Source: Flavobacterium filum DSM 17961 (lineage in GTDB: Bacteria; Bacteroidota; Bacteroidia; Flavobacteriales; Flavobacteriaceae). Taken from it: a stretch of 64,000 nt of DNA. Each line of letters opens with the position of its first letter. Position 1 is the first letter of the stretch. The DNA lies in assembly GCF_000425465.1 (NCBI RefSeq), contig NZ_AUDM01000011.1, forward strand, positions 1-64,000. The letters run 5' to 3'. Below the pieces are notes generated by a model, which did no database searches, was not told the DNA's origin, and saw nothing but the letters and a program-made list of their open reading frames with translations. Both the position numbers and the translations under genes were made by a program. Shown in pieces: positions 1-8,029 of this stretch.

Positions 1-400
1 TGAAGTTCTCACAGAAAACACCGAAAACACAGAATAATGAATGATACAATATGGATTTTGCCATTAAGAAATTAAGGAACGATGCTTTTGAAAACTTGCC
101 AGGGAAACGCAAATTGGACGGATTTGCTGAAGCAAAACGTGGATTTGAACAGATTTTAATAGCTTCGCTATAATGGATTGGAACGGAGGGGTTTGGTAAT
201 CAATTGATATTGGTTGAAACCTGAAACTTCTTTTTACTTCTGCTACCCTAGCCCCGATTGTAGTGAAAAGCCCGGATTGATGGGGTTGTGTGAGACTTGA
301 TTTAACAAAGCGACCAAAGGAAGCTCTTGGTAAAGCTTAGACGAACCAAGCCCAACAAACGGACTTGTAACGAAAAGCGGGATGAAGCTTCTGAAAATTA
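1..400. other. Gene-poor stretch downstream of the permease
   Basis: No convincing gene is seen. An ATG-started frame of 40 codons runs 51-173 (plus strand). Its first part, CCATTAAGAAATTAAG, resembles the intergenic hairpin near 16191, so it may be repeat-derived. Positions 10-35 hold a short nine-base repeat (CACAGAAAA / CACCGAAAA), and 246-392 hold a dispersed hairpin element listed separately. Confidence 0.5.
246..392. repeat. Dispersed hairpin element, copy 1
   Basis: One of three copies in this window (others near 19295 and 44137). It opens with CTAGCCCCGATTG and closes with GAAAAGCGGGATGAAGCTTC. In the middle is the apex AGCGACCAAAGGAAGCTC at 309-326, shared almost base for base with the other two. 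Between base and apex the sequence differs between copies but still folds. In this copy the variable stem is imperfect and relies on G-U pairs. It follows the stop of the minus-strand permease. Confidence 0.7.
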
Positions 401-1636
401 CTAATCGAAACGAATGGCTTTAACCGGAGAAATTTTGGTAATAATATAAGATGGAATGAGTAAAACAATCAAACTGACTAGAATTGTACCCAAATTAAGC
501 AATAGAATAAACAGCCAATTAAAATAAACAGGTGCTTCGCTTACATAATAGTTTTCCGGATTTAATTTTACGATTCCGAATTGTTGTTGGAGGAACATCA
601 AAACTATGGCAATCAAATTTCCCCAAAGCAAACCTCTTACTATAATATGAAAGGCATTGAAAAGAAATATCTTTCTGACTGTCCAATTGTTTGCTCCGAG
701 TGCTTTTAGGATGCCAATCATTTGGGTTCTTTCTAAAATCAAAACTAACAACGCCACCACCATATTAATAGTAGCCACCGCAATCATGATGACTAAAATT
801 ACTACAATATTGAAATCAAACAACAACAACCATTCAAAAATGAAACTGTATTTTTCTACAATTGTTTTACTGTCAAACATATAAGATGTTTGCTCATATA
901 CTTCTTCGCCTTTTTGTTCAATTTTATTAAAATCGTCGATGAATACTTCAAACGCACCTACTTCGTCGGTCCTCCATCGATTAATTCGTTGCACGTGACG
1001 AATATCGCCAAGTATGAAAGTGGCATCAAATTCTTGAAAGCCAGAATTATAAATTCCCACAATGGTAAAAACACGAAGGTTTGGCATTTCATTACTATCT
1101 TCTTTCATGAAGAAGGTATTGAATTTATCGCCTACTTTTAGAAACAAGCGATTGGCAAGATATTCTGAAATCAGCACTTCGGCATTCAGCTGCTCTTTTA
1201 CATTAGGGATACGACCGTCTATAATATACTCTTCTAAATTTTCCCATTTATAATCGCTACCAACACCTTTGAAAATGACTCCTTCAAATGCTTTTTCGGT
1301 TCGGATAATTCCGGCTTTACTGGCTACTGCTTGAATATGATTGACTCCTTGAACCGTTTTAAACTCTGGATAAAAATCTTGTTTTTTGGAAATAGGATCT
1401 TTGCTTACTTCCGATTGATTGTCATCAAAATTGGAAATAATAATATGCCCGTTAAAAGCCGAAACTTTTTGGCGTATTTTTTGTTGTAACCCCAAACCTG
1501 TTGCTACGGAAATAATCATCATAATGATTCCGATTGCAATAGCGGTAATTGCAATTTTTATAATTGGCTTAGAAATACTACTTTTATGCAGTTTTGAAGT
1601 AGTTAATCTTTTAGCGATGAAATATTCTACGTTCAA
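401..1636 (-). CDS. FtsX/LolC-type ABC transporter permease
   Basis: Inner-membrane permease subunit of the FtsX/MacB/LolCDE class, 411 residues. The sequence shows an N-terminal membrane segment (about 27-49), a large periplasmic domain (about 50-265), and three C-terminal membrane segments (about 272-298, 325-350, 372-395). The second is preceded by the family stretch LERTQMIGILKALGANNW. Proteins of this layout work with a separate ATPase, either in lipoprotein release (LolC/E) or in mechanotransmission. No ATPase gene is adjacent, so the partner is unknown. A TATATTTG box lies just upstream on the same strand. LolC/E-like is the best guess; the exact substrate is not shown by the sequence. 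Confidence 0.88.
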   Translation of the reverse strand: MNVEYFIAKRLTTSKLHKSSISKPIIKIAITAIAIGIIMMIISVATGLGLQQKIRQKVSAFNGHIIISNFDDNQSEVSKDPISKKQDFYPEFKTVQGVNHIQAVASKAGIIRTEKAFEGVIFKGVGSDYKWENLEEYIIDGRIPNVKEQLNAEVLISEYLANRLFLKVGDKFNTFFMKEDSNEMPNLRVFTIVGIYNSGFQEFDATFILGDIRHVQRINRWRTDEVGAFEVFIDDFNKIEQKGEEVYEQTSYMFDSKTIVEKYSFIFEWLLLFDFNIVVILVIMIAVATINMVVALLVLILERTQMIGILKALGANNWTVRKIFLFNAFHIIVRGLLWGNLIAIVLMFLQQQFGIVKLNPENYYVSEAPVYFNWLFILLLNLGTILVSLIVLLIPSYIITKISPVKAIRFD

Positions 1637-1653
1637 TGGATTATGATTTGTTG

Positions 1654-1661
1654 CAAATATA
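1654..1661 (-). promoter_or_regulatory. -7 box of the permease gene
   Basis: Read on the minus strand this is TATATTTG, a perfect match to the Bacteroidetes -7 consensus TAnnTTTG, about 18 bases before the start codon at 1636. Confidence 0.6.
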
Positions 1662-1668
1662 GATTTTT

Positions 1669-1698
1669 TTTGAGTGGCTGAGATACTAAGTAAGTTTG
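1669..1698 (+). promoter_or_regulatory. Promoter of the NamZ-like gene
   Basis: TTTG at 1669-1672 and TAAGTTTG at 1691-1698, separated by 18 bases, match the TTTG / TAnnTTTG pair of Bacteroidetes promoters. The start codon at 1726 lies 27 bases downstream. The -7 box is embedded in an eight-base repeat array (1674-1705). Confidence 0.6.
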
Positions 1699-1705
1699 TG
1701 GCTGT
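1674..1705. repeat. Octanucleotide array (4 units) in a promoter
   Basis: Four eight-base units: GTGGCTGA, GATACTAA, GTAAGTTT, GTGGCTGT. The first unit is the same as the first unit of the array at 20682. It covers the promoter and likely transcription start of the downstream gene. Confidence 0.5.
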
Positions 1706-1725
1706 TTTTTTTAATTATTTTTAGT

Positions 1726-3012
1726 ATGAAATATTATTTTTTGAGTTTGGGTTTGATTTGTTTAATGATTTGTTGTGGAGGAAGTAAGAAAATAGAAAAT
1801 AGAGAAAAGAAAATAGATGACAACGAAAAAAACAAAGAAATTTCAACGCTTCATGAAGTTTCAACATTCGCTGACTTAAAGACCGGAGCGGAAAATTATA
1901 CTACCTATTTACCTATTTTAGCGGGAAAGAAAGTTGGTGTAGTAACCAATCAAACCGGAATTTTAAAAATCGAATCTGAGAATATTGTTATTGAAAATGG
2001 CACTAAAGAATATCAACGTATTTTTAGTAATGTACATTTAGTTGATTTTTTAATTGAAAGAAAAGTGCAGGTGCAAAAAATTTACGCACCCGAACACGGT
2101 TTTAGAGGAACGGCTGATGCCGGAGAATTAATTAAAGACGGAAAAGACACTAAAACCGGATTACCCATAATTTCACTTTATGGCGACAACAAAAAACCAA
2201 AACCAGAGCAATTAACCGGAATAGATCTGATGGTTTTTGATTTGCAAGACGTTGGTGCTCGTTTTTACACCTATATATCTTCTCTTCACTATGTTATGGA
2301 GGCTTGTGCGGAAAATAATATTCCGCTTATTGTTTTAGACCGACCCAATCCGAATGGAAATATAGTTGACGGACCAATTTTAGAAAAAGAATTTACGAGT
2401 TTTGTGGGCATGCATCCGATTCCGGTTTTACATGGGATGACCATTGGCGAATATGCTCTAATGATTAATGGTGAAAAATGGTTAAAAAATGGTGTTCGAT
2501 GTCAATTGACTGTAATCTCATGTTTAAATTACAATCGAAACATGAAATATAGTTTACCTATAAAACCTTCACCAAATTTACCAAACGATCAATCTATCAA
2601 TTTATATGCAAGTTTATGTTTTTTTGAAGGAACGAATGTGAGTGTAGGTCGCGGTACGGAAAAGCAATTTCAAATTTATGGTTCGCCATTTTTATCCAAA
2701 ACAGATTTTAGTTTTACCCCAAAACCAAATTTTGGAGCCAAAGACCCAATGCATAATGGAAAACTATGTTATGGAGAAGATTTAAGTACCATCGAAAAAG
2801 TAAATCGTTTGGAATTAAAATGGCTCATCAAAGCTTATGAATCAACATCCGATAAAAAAGTATTTTTTAATTCGTTTTTTGTGAAATTGGCGGGAACAAA
2901 AAAACTTCAGGAACAAATTGAAAAAGGTGTTTCTGATGTGGAGATTAGAAAAAGTTGGGAGAAAGGGTTGAATGAGTTTATGAAAGTGAGGGAGAAATAT
3001 TTGATTTATTAA
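1726..3012 (+). CDS. NamZ-like (DUF1343) exo-N-acetylmuramidase lipoprotein
   Basis: DUF1343 protein of 428 residues. The family includes NamZ, an exo-beta-N-acetylmuramidase that removes terminal MurNAc from peptidoglycan fragments. The ATG at 1726 is preferred over 1696 because it begins a clean lipoprotein signal (MKYYFLSLGLICLMICCGG) and the upstream candidate would start before the -7 box ends. Family stretches seen include VVTNQTG, YAPEHGFRG, SLYGDNKKP, VFDLQDVGARFYTYI and LDRPNPNG. The enzyme would act in the periplasm or be anchored to a membrane facing it, in cell-wall turnover or recycling. It stands alone with its own promoter. Confidence 0.87.
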   Translation: MKYYFLSLGLICLMICCGGSKKIENREKKIDDNEKNKEISTLHEVSTFADLKTGAENYTTYLPILAGKKVGVVTNQTGILKIESENIVIENGTKEYQRIFSNVHLVDFLIERKVQVQKIYAPEHGFRGTADAGELIKDGKDTKTGLPIISLYGDNKKPKPEQLTGIDLMVFDLQDVGARFYTYISSLHYVMEACAENNIPLIVLDRPNPNGNIVDGPILEKEFTSFVGMHPIPVLHGMTIGEYALMINGEKWLKNGVRCQLTVISCLNYNRNMKYSLPIKPSPNLPNDQSINLYASLCFFEGTNVSVGRGTEKQFQIYGSPFLSKTDFSFTPKPNFGAKDPMHNGKLCYGEDLSTIEKVNRLELKWLIKAYESTSDKKVFFNSFFVKLAGTKKLQEQIEKGVSDVEIRKSWEKGLNEFMKVREKYLIY

Positions 3013-3028
3013 ATATATCTTTTACTAT

Positions 3029-3048
3029 CCCACGGTTGAAACCGTGGG
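3029..3048. repeat. REP-like palindrome, copy 1
   Basis: CCCACGGT-TGAA-ACCGTGGG, a perfect eight-pair stem with a four-base loop, followed by TTAAGTTT. A close relative with the same trailing TTAAGTTT lies at 4828-4847. Both sit between convergent genes, so they could also help end transcription, but neither carries a T run. Confidence 0.6.
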
Positions 3049-3093
3049 TTAAGTTTGCCTAGTTTAGTTTGAAAATAATCCTAAAATTAAGCT

Positions 3094-3483
3094 TTACAAA
3101 TCTATTTGGATAGTAGGATTGATTTTCAATAAATCATCTACAAATTCTTTTTTTAGTTTTGGTGAAATTAGTACTTCATCATATGTATTATAAACAATTG
3201 CAATTCTATCTAACGATAATGCCGGAGAACTTAGTGGATTATTTGTTTTGTATATTCTTTTAATAGAATGAATATCAATTTTAATCCACCAAACTTTTAG
3301 CATTGTTCCTTCAATTATATATTTTATTTTTGAAAACATCCAAAACATAAAAAATAAAATTGAAATCATAGTGATTGACAAACCATATTGTTTTGTCAAA
3401 ACACCTTCCACAATTGGATAACCAAAGATTCCCAAAATTAACAGTATTAGCCACCAATCTATTTTTGATCTATACGTTTTCAT
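3094..3483 (-). CDS. Small membrane protein with bacterial PH domain
   Basis: 129 residues. Two hydrophobic segments (about 10-27 and 33-52) are followed by a C-terminal domain of about 75 residues that looks like the YyaB-type bacterial PH fold. Stretches such as KIKYIIEGTMLKV, IKIDIHSIKRIYKTNNPLSSPALSLDRIAI and VLISPKLKKEFVDDL are typical of that group. Its function is unknown in the family. The start is one base from the stop of the YkgJ-like gene upstream, so the two are probably co-transcribed. Confidence 0.75.
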   Translation of the reverse strand: MKTYRSKIDWWLILLILGIFGYPIVEGVLTKQYGLSITMISILFFMFWMFSKIKYIIEGTMLKVWWIKIDIHSIKRIYKTNNPLSSPALSLDRIAIVYNTYDEVLISPKLKKEFVDDLLKINPTIQIDL

Positions 3484-3484
3484 A

Positions 3485-3982
3485 TTATAAAGGTAACTTT
3501 TTTTTCATTTCTTCCACAATATTATATGCGGCAGGACAAATGGCAACATTTTTCAATGTTAAATCTGATATTTGTTGAAATTTTTTACGATCCGTATGTG
3601 GAAATTCTCGACAAGCTTTTGGGCGAACGTCATAGATGAAACATTTATTATCACTTTCTAAAAATGTACATGGAAGCGACTTTAACACATAATCGTTGTC
3701 CTCATCAATTCTAAGGTATTGGTCGATGAATTGTTGTGGTTTTTGTTTAAAATGCTTTGAAATTCGTTCAATATCAGCCGAAGTAAAAAGCGGACCGGTT
3801 ATTTTGCAACAATTGGCACACGCTAAACAATCCGTTTTTTTAAATTCGGCTTCATGTAAATCTTGCATTACATAATCCAAATTTTTGGGCGTTTTCTTTT
3901 TTAGCTTATCAAAATACTTTTTGTTTTCGATATGCTTATCTTTGGCAAGTTTAGCCAATGTGTCAATTTGAAAATGTGCCAA
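3485..3982 (-). CDS. YkgJ-type cysteine-cluster protein
   Basis: 165 residues with the N-terminal motif C52-x2-C55-x2-C58-C59 (DCLACANCC) followed by three more cysteine sites (LPCTFL, KCFIYDVRPKACREFP, ICPAAY). This is the pattern of the YkgJ/UPF0153 family, thought to bind an iron-sulfur or zinc cluster; the biochemical role is unknown. No ATG is available at the N-terminus. The listed start is a TTG at 3982 that falls inside an eight-base repeat array (3957-3996), which duplicates the codons for IDTLA. The true start is therefore uncertain, possibly at a TTG a few codons away. Confidence 0.8.
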   Translation of the reverse strand: MAHFQIDTLAKLAKDKHIENKKYFDKLKKKTPKNLDYVMQDLHEAEFKKTDCLACANCCKITGPLFTSADIERISKHFKQKPQQFIDQYLRIDEDNDYVLKSLPCTFLESDNKCFIYDVRPKACREFPHTDRKKFQQISDLTLKNVAICPAAYNIVEEMKKKLPL

Positions 3983-3996
3983 TGTGTCAATTTTAA
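3957..3996. repeat. Octanucleotide array (5 units) over a gene start
   Basis: AATGTGTC, AATTTGAA, AATGTGCC, AATGTGTC, AATTTTAA. It spans the first codons and the start of the YkgJ-like gene and extends into its leader. Confidence 0.6.
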
Positions 3997-4003
3997 ATTA
4001 CTG

Positions 4004-4011
4004 CAAAGTTA
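4004..4011 (-). promoter_or_regulatory. -7 box of the YkgJ-like gene
   Basis: TAACTTTG on the minus strand matches TAnnTTTG. It would start RNA about 15 bases before the TTG at 3982. Confidence 0.45.
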
Positions 4012-4015
4012 AATA

Positions 4016-4055
4016 ACTTTTAAACGCTTAAACTGCTATACTTTTAAACTTTTTA
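4016..4055. repeat. Octanucleotide array (5 units) before the methyltransferase
   Basis: ACTTTTAA, ACGCTTAA, ACTGCTAT, ACTTTTAA, ACTTTTTA. The last unit ends on the A of the start codon at 4055, so the whole leader of this gene is repeat. Confidence 0.55.
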
Positions 4056-4762
4056 TGAAAGACCTCTTTGGAAAAGCCATTCTAGACTATCAAACCGGAA
4101 ATGATCCTGAAGATCTGATTACTGAAACATCTATTTCTGAAGCAGATGAAATGAGTGTGGCTTATTTGTTTCGTAGTTTTAAGGATATGCCAAAACTGGA
4201 ACAAAAAGCTTTATCACTTTCCAAGGGAAAAGTTCTGGATGTTGGTTGTGGAGCCGGAAGCCATTCTTTATATTTACAAGAAAAAGGTTTAGATGTGAAT
4301 TCGATTGATATTTCTGAAAACGCTATAAATGCTTGTCGATTGAGGGGTTTAACGAATTGTTTTGTTTCGGATATTTTATATCTGAATTCCTCTGAAAAAT
4401 TTGACACTGTTTTATTATTAATGAACGGAACCGGAATTTTCGGCCAATTAAAAAACATAACAACCTATCTAAAAAAGTTAAAATCACTTTTAAATAATGG
4501 TGGTCAAATACTAATCGACAGTTCCGATTTAATCTATATGTATGATCAAGATGATGACGGTGCGTATGAGGTTCCGGTCGATAAATATTATGGAGAATTG
4601 ACTTTTACCGTTCATTATAAAGGAGAAACCGAAAAACCTTTTGATTGGTTGTATTTAGATTACAATACACTTCAAAATGCTGCTCATGCAAACGGTTTGA
4701 ATTGTGAATTAATTCAAGAAGGTGAACATTATGATTATTTAGCGAGATTGAGTTGTGTCTAA
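4055..4762 (+). CDS. Class I SAM-dependent methyltransferase
   Basis: 235 residues with the Rossmann-type methyltransferase core. Motif I is VLDVGCGAGSHSLYLQEKG, with the acidic residue at the end of strand 2 in VNSIDIS. Motif IV is represented by FDTVLLLMNGTGIFG, and there is a later strand NNGGQILIDSSDL. Homologous proteins are annotated only as class I methyltransferases; the substrate cannot be read from the sequence. Neighbours give no pathway hint. The gene starts directly after an octanucleotide array and ends before a REP-like palindrome. Confidence 0.82.
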   Translation: MKDLFGKAILDYQTGNDPEDLITETSISEADEMSVAYLFRSFKDMPKLEQKALSLSKGKVLDVGCGAGSHSLYLQEKGLDVNSIDISENAINACRLRGLTNCFVSDILYLNSSEKFDTVLLLMNGTGIFGQLKNITTYLKKLKSLLNNGGQILIDSSDLIYMYDQDDDGAYEVPVDKYYGELTFTVHYKGETEKPFDWLYLDYNTLQNAAHANGLNCELIQEGEHYDYLARLSCV

Positions 4763-4827
4763 TTTTATTGAATTGTAAGGTTTTGTGTTGATTCACAAGG
4801 TTTTAAATAGCTATTTAATTCGGTCAT

Positions 4828-4847
4828 CCCACGTTTAAAACCGTGGG
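4828..4847. repeat. REP-like palindrome, copy 2
   Basis: CCCACG-TTTAAAAC-CGTGGG followed by TTAAGTTT, the partner of the palindrome at 3029-3048. It lies between the convergent methyltransferase and TonB-like genes. Confidence 0.55.
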
Positions 4848-4863
4848 TTAAGTTTAACGTAGT

Positions 4864-5238
4864 TTATTTAAAAACAATTGGGATTTTTAATTCTACACTT
4901 ACGGGATTACCATTTTTATAGGCCGGTTTCCATTTTGGAAAATTAGTAAATCCATTCAAGACTTCCATTGCAGTATCTACATCTTTGTATTTTACTAATT
5001 TAATTTTTTCCATTTTTCCTTCGGTATTAATGACAAATGAAACGATTAATTTTTCACCACCTTTGATTTTCGTTTTATCCAGTTGAGTCATCAAATACGT
5101 ATAAAACATATCCATTCCACCAGGAAACTCAGGCTCCAGTATTTCTGAATTCAAATACACTTCATCTTCGCCTTGAATCTGTGCAAATGAAGGTGAAAAA
5201 GAAAAAACAAAAAGTAGTAAAAGAAAATAAAATCTCAT
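4864..5238 (-). CDS. Secreted TonB C-terminal-like protein
   Basis: 124 residues: a signal peptide (MRFYFLLLLFVFSFSPSFAQ) and one TonB-type C-terminal domain containing LIVSFVINTEGKMEKIKLVK and FPKWKPAYKNGNPVSVELKIPI. There is no N-terminal membrane anchor or proline-rich arm, so it is a free periplasmic domain rather than a complete energy transducer. Its ATG shares one base with the stop codon of queE, so the two are translationally coupled. Role unknown. Confidence 0.75.
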   Translation of the reverse strand: MRFYFLLLLFVFSFSPSFAQIQGEDEVYLNSEILEPEFPGGMDMFYTYLMTQLDKTKIKGGEKLIVSFVINTEGKMEKIKLVKYKDVDTAMEVLNGFTNFPKWKPAYKNGNPVSVELKIPIVFK

Positions 5239-5870
5239 TAAGGTATATTCAAATATTTATGTGTTTGCAACGACACTCTCCATTTTGGATTTTTCATCAC
5301 ATAATCAACAATTAACGGTGTCATTTCTTCTTTTTTGCTCCACTCCGGTTGTAAAAAAAGAATAGCATTTGAGTTCACTTGAGCTGCTTGCTCTTCGGCA
5401 AAAATAAAATCGTGTTTGTTATAAATGATAACTTTTAATTCATTTGCCATATCATAAGCACTTTGAACAGGAAGCTTATTTTTCTTTGGCGAAAGACAAA
5501 ACCAATCCCATTTTCCGGTTACCGTATAACATCCGGAAGTTTCGATGTGAATGTTGATACCAACATTTTTCAATTTTTGAGTTAACGGATTCATATCCCA
5601 AGTAAGCGGTTCACCACCGGTAATTACAACAGTATCCGAATATTTTTTTGCGTTTGAAACAATAGTATCTGTTTCCGTGGGCGGATGAAGTTCTGCGTTC
5701 CAACTTTCTTTTACATCACACCAATGGCAACCTACATCACAACCACCAATTCTGATGAAATAAGCAGCTGTCCCTGTATGATATCCTTCGCCTTGAATGG
5801 TGTAAAACTCTTCCATTAACGGAAGCATTTCTCCTTTTTCAACCGCTAATTGTATTTCTTTTTGAAGCAT
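5238..5870 (-). CDS. queE: 7-carboxy-7-deazaguanine synthase
   Basis: Radical-SAM enzyme of the queuosine pathway. It converts 6-carboxy-tetrahydropterin to 7-carboxy-7-deazaguanine. 210 residues. The cluster motif is C44-x3-C48-x2-C51 (GGCDVGCHWCD), the usual QueE spacing. The substrate segment EEFYTIQGEGYHTGTAAYFIRIGG precedes it, and VVITGGEPL follows. The last step of preQ1 insertion in this window is queA at about 20 kb, so two queuosine genes are present but not in one operon. A TATCTTTG box lies about 20 bases upstream. Confidence 0.93.
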   Translation of the reverse strand: MLQKEIQLAVEKGEMLPLMEEFYTIQGEGYHTGTAAYFIRIGGCDVGCHWCDVKESWNAELHPPTETDTIVSNAKKYSDTVVITGGEPLTWDMNPLTQKLKNVGINIHIETSGCYTVTGKWDWFCLSPKKNKLPVQSAYDMANELKVIIYNKHDFIFAEEQAAQVNSNAILFLQPEWSKKEEMTPLIVDYVMKNPKWRVSLQTHKYLNIP

Positions 5871-5889
5871 TTTTTCTGAAATAAGTGTG

Positions 5890-5897
5890 CAAAGATA
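5890..5897 (-). promoter_or_regulatory. -7 box of queE
   Basis: TATCTTTG on the minus strand fits TAnnTTTG. The start codon is at 5870. Confidence 0.5.
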
Positions 5898-5969
5898 AGG
5901 AAATGGATGGTTTGATTATTCGATTTTTGGATTGTCAGAAAAAAAGAAGGCTTTTTTGAAATGTTATTT

Positions 5970-5997
5970 TTTGAATCATTTCCTTTTACTACATTTG
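5970..5997 (+). promoter_or_regulatory. Promoter of the HerA-like gene
   Basis: A TTTG-type -33 element at 5970-5973 and TACATTTG at 5990-5997, 16 bases apart. Transcription would start near 6003. This rules out the upstream in-frame ATG at 5932 and supports the ATG at 6016. Confidence 0.55.
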
Positions 5998-6015
5998 AAA
6001 TATAAATCTTTTATC

Positions 6016-7557
6016 ATGAGTAAAGTCGAAGAATTCAGCACACACATTAAAAACGGATATGTTTGCAAAGGTGATTTTATAACGCTTGGTGGTGCCATGT
6101 TAGATGGTGTTCCGGTAGGTGGAGAAGCACATGTTAATATTGCTTTAAAAACCTTAAACCGTCACGGATTAATTGCCGGAGCAACCGGAACAGGAAAAAC
6201 AAAAACCATCCAAGTGCTTTCGGAACAACTTTCTCAAAACGGAATTCCGGTGTTGATGATGGATATTAAAGGAGATTTTTCCGGAATTGCGATGCCGGGA
6301 ATTGAACAATCTTTTATCACTGAACGTCATGCTAAAATCAATTTAGGGTATGAAAACAAAGGTTTTCCGGTGGAATTGATGACCATTTCCAAACAGAATG
6401 GGGTTCGGTTGCGAGCTACTGTTTCTGAATTTGGTCCGGTTTTATTCTCAAGAATTTTAGATTTGAATGATACGCAAGGTGGCGTTGTTGCGGTTATTTT
6501 TAAATATTGCGACGACCATCATTTGCCTCTTTTAGATTTAAAAGATTTTAAAAAAGTTTTACAGTATATAACCGAAGAAGGTAAAGCCGAAATTGAAAAA
6601 GAATACGGTCGGATTTCCACTTCTTCAACGGGTTCGATTTTACGAAAAATCATCGAATTAGAGCAACAGGGAGCCGATTTGTTTTTTGGCGAATTATCAT
6701 TTGATATTGACGATTTAATGCGAGTTGACAACAATGGAAATGGATATGTAAACATCATAAGATTAACTGATATTCAAGACAAACCGAAGTTGTTTTCGAC
6801 GTTTATGTTGAGTTTGTTAGCCGAAATTTATAGTACCATGCCGGAACAAGGTGATGCAGGACGACCCGAATTGGTTATTTTTATTGATGAAGCTCATTTG
6901 ATTTTTGACCAAGCCAGCAAAGCATTGCAAGATCAAATTGAAACTATCGTGAAATTGATTCGTTCCAAAGGAATTGGAATTTATTTTATCACGCAAAACC
7001 CACAAGACATTCCGGCTGGGGTTTTGAGTCAGTTGGGTTTAAAAATCCAACACGCGTTGCGAGCTTTCACGGCAAACGACCGAAAGGCGATTAAAATGAC
7101 GGCTGAAAATTATCCGTTGTCCGATTATTACAAAACGGACGAAGTAATTACGCAACTCGGAATTGGAGAAGCCTTTGTAACAGCCTTAAATGAAAAAGGG
7201 ATTCCTACTCCACTAGTTGCCACAATGCTACGTGCACCAATGAGTCGCATGGATGTGTTAACGCAACCTGAGATTGAATCACACATTGCCAACTCTAAAT
7301 TGGCAAAAAAATACAATGAAGTGATTGACCGTGAAAGTGCGTATGAATTACTAAATAAAAAAATAGCTTCTGCTGAAGAACAAGCCGCAAAACAAGCTGA
7401 AGAAGTGGCCAAACAAAAAGAAGCTCAAAAAACTACATCCACTACCGCTCGAAAAGCTCCTGAGAGTCAGACCACAAAAGCAGTTGTAAAAGTGTTAACG
7501 AGTGCTACTTTTATTCGAGGGGCTTTGGGAATTTTGAGTAAGATGTTTAAAAAATAA
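6016..7557 (+). CDS. HerA-type ATPase (DUF853 helicase)
   Basis: 513 residues from the ATG at 6016, chosen because the promoter lies between 5932 and 6016. Walker A is GATGTGKT at residues 55-62 and Walker B is VIFIDEAHLIF near residue 288. IYFITQNPQDIPAGVLSQLG is the usual sensor region. The family (DUF853, YjgR-like) belongs to the HerA/FtsK ATPases, expected to form hexamers; its physiological role is not settled. The C-terminus is a charged, Ala/Lys/Glu-rich tail (EEQAAKQAEEVAKQKEAQK) followed by a short hydrophobic end. It is not beside a NurA nuclease, so a DNA-end-processing role is not supported by context. Confidence 0.87.
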   Translation: MSKVEEFSTHIKNGYVCKGDFITLGGAMLDGVPVGGEAHVNIALKTLNRHGLIAGATGTGKTKTIQVLSEQLSQNGIPVLMMDIKGDFSGIAMPGIEQSFITERHAKINLGYENKGFPVELMTISKQNGVRLRATVSEFGPVLFSRILDLNDTQGGVVAVIFKYCDDHHLPLLDLKDFKKVLQYITEEGKAEIEKEYGRISTSSTGSILRKIIELEQQGADLFFGELSFDIDDLMRVDNNGNGYVNIIRLTDIQDKPKLFSTFMLSLLAEIYSTMPEQGDAGRPELVIFIDEAHLIFDQASKALQDQIETIVKLIRSKGIGIYFITQNPQDIPAGVLSQLGLKIQHALRAFTANDRKAIKMTAENYPLSDYYKTDEVITQLGIGEAFVTALNEKGIPTPLVATMLRAPMSRMDVLTQPEIESHIANSKLAKKYNEVIDRESAYELLNKKIASAEEQAAKQAEEVAKQKEAQKTTSTTARKAPESQTTKAVVKVLTSATFIRGALGILSKMFKK

Positions 7558-7562
7558 AAAAA

Positions 7563-7628
7563 GGTAATGGGTTAAGGGTAAAAGGTGAGCAAATATAGCT
7601 CGAACTCATTACCAATTACTTATCACCC
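7563..7628. repeat. Heptanucleotide array with inverted second half
   Basis: Four seven-base units (GGTAATG, GGTTAAG, GGTAAAA, GGTGAGC). After a short AT-rich spacer come three in the opposite sense (ACTCATT, ACCAATT, ACTTATC). It fills the gap before the DMT-family gene and could fold back on itself. Confidence 0.6.
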
Positions 7629-7635
7629 AAAAAAA

Positions 7636-8004
7636 ATGAAAGGATTCTTCACCATCGGACTACTTATACTTTCCAATATATTCATGACATTGGCGTGGTA
7701 TGGTCATTTGAAATTTAAAGAGTTGAAATGGTTTGAAAATGCCGGATTAATTACGATTGTTTTAATCAGTTGGGGATTGGCTTTGTTTGAATATTTCTTC
7801 CAAGTTCCAGCCAATCGGATTGGATATGAGGGAAATGGTGGTCCGTTTTCCTTATTGCAATTAAAAGTAATTCAAGAAGTGATTACGTTGGTTATTTTTG
7901 TGATTTTTTCAATGCTGTTCTTTAAAACCGAAACGTTTAAATGGAATCATTTTGCGGGAATGTGTTGTTTGGTGTTGGCGGTTTATTTTATTTTTAGAAA
8001 ATAG
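7636..8004 (+). CDS. DMT-family membrane protein (DUF486)
   Basis: 122 residues with four membrane segments (about 2-22, 32-52, 72-95, 100-118). The sequence IGLLILSNIFMTLAWYGHLKF and the region around the second and third segments (WGLALFEYFFQVPANRIGY) are characteristic of DUF486. The ATG at 7636 is used because the longer in-frame start at 7585 would lie inside the heptanucleotide array and add a non-hydrophobic extension. Transport function is inferred from the small-transporter superfamily only. Confidence 0.82.
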   Translation: MKGFFTIGLLILSNIFMTLAWYGHLKFKELKWFENAGLITIVLISWGLALFEYFFQVPANRIGYEGNGGPFSLLQLKVIQEVITLVIFVIFSMLFFKTETFKWNHFAGMCCLVLAVYFIFRK

Positions 8005-8029
8005 AGAAAAAAAACAGAGAATAGACGTT

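Noticed and set aside
51..173. A 40-codon gene upstream of the permease
   Set aside because: No recognisable family, and its first half matches an intergenic repeat; kept only as a note.
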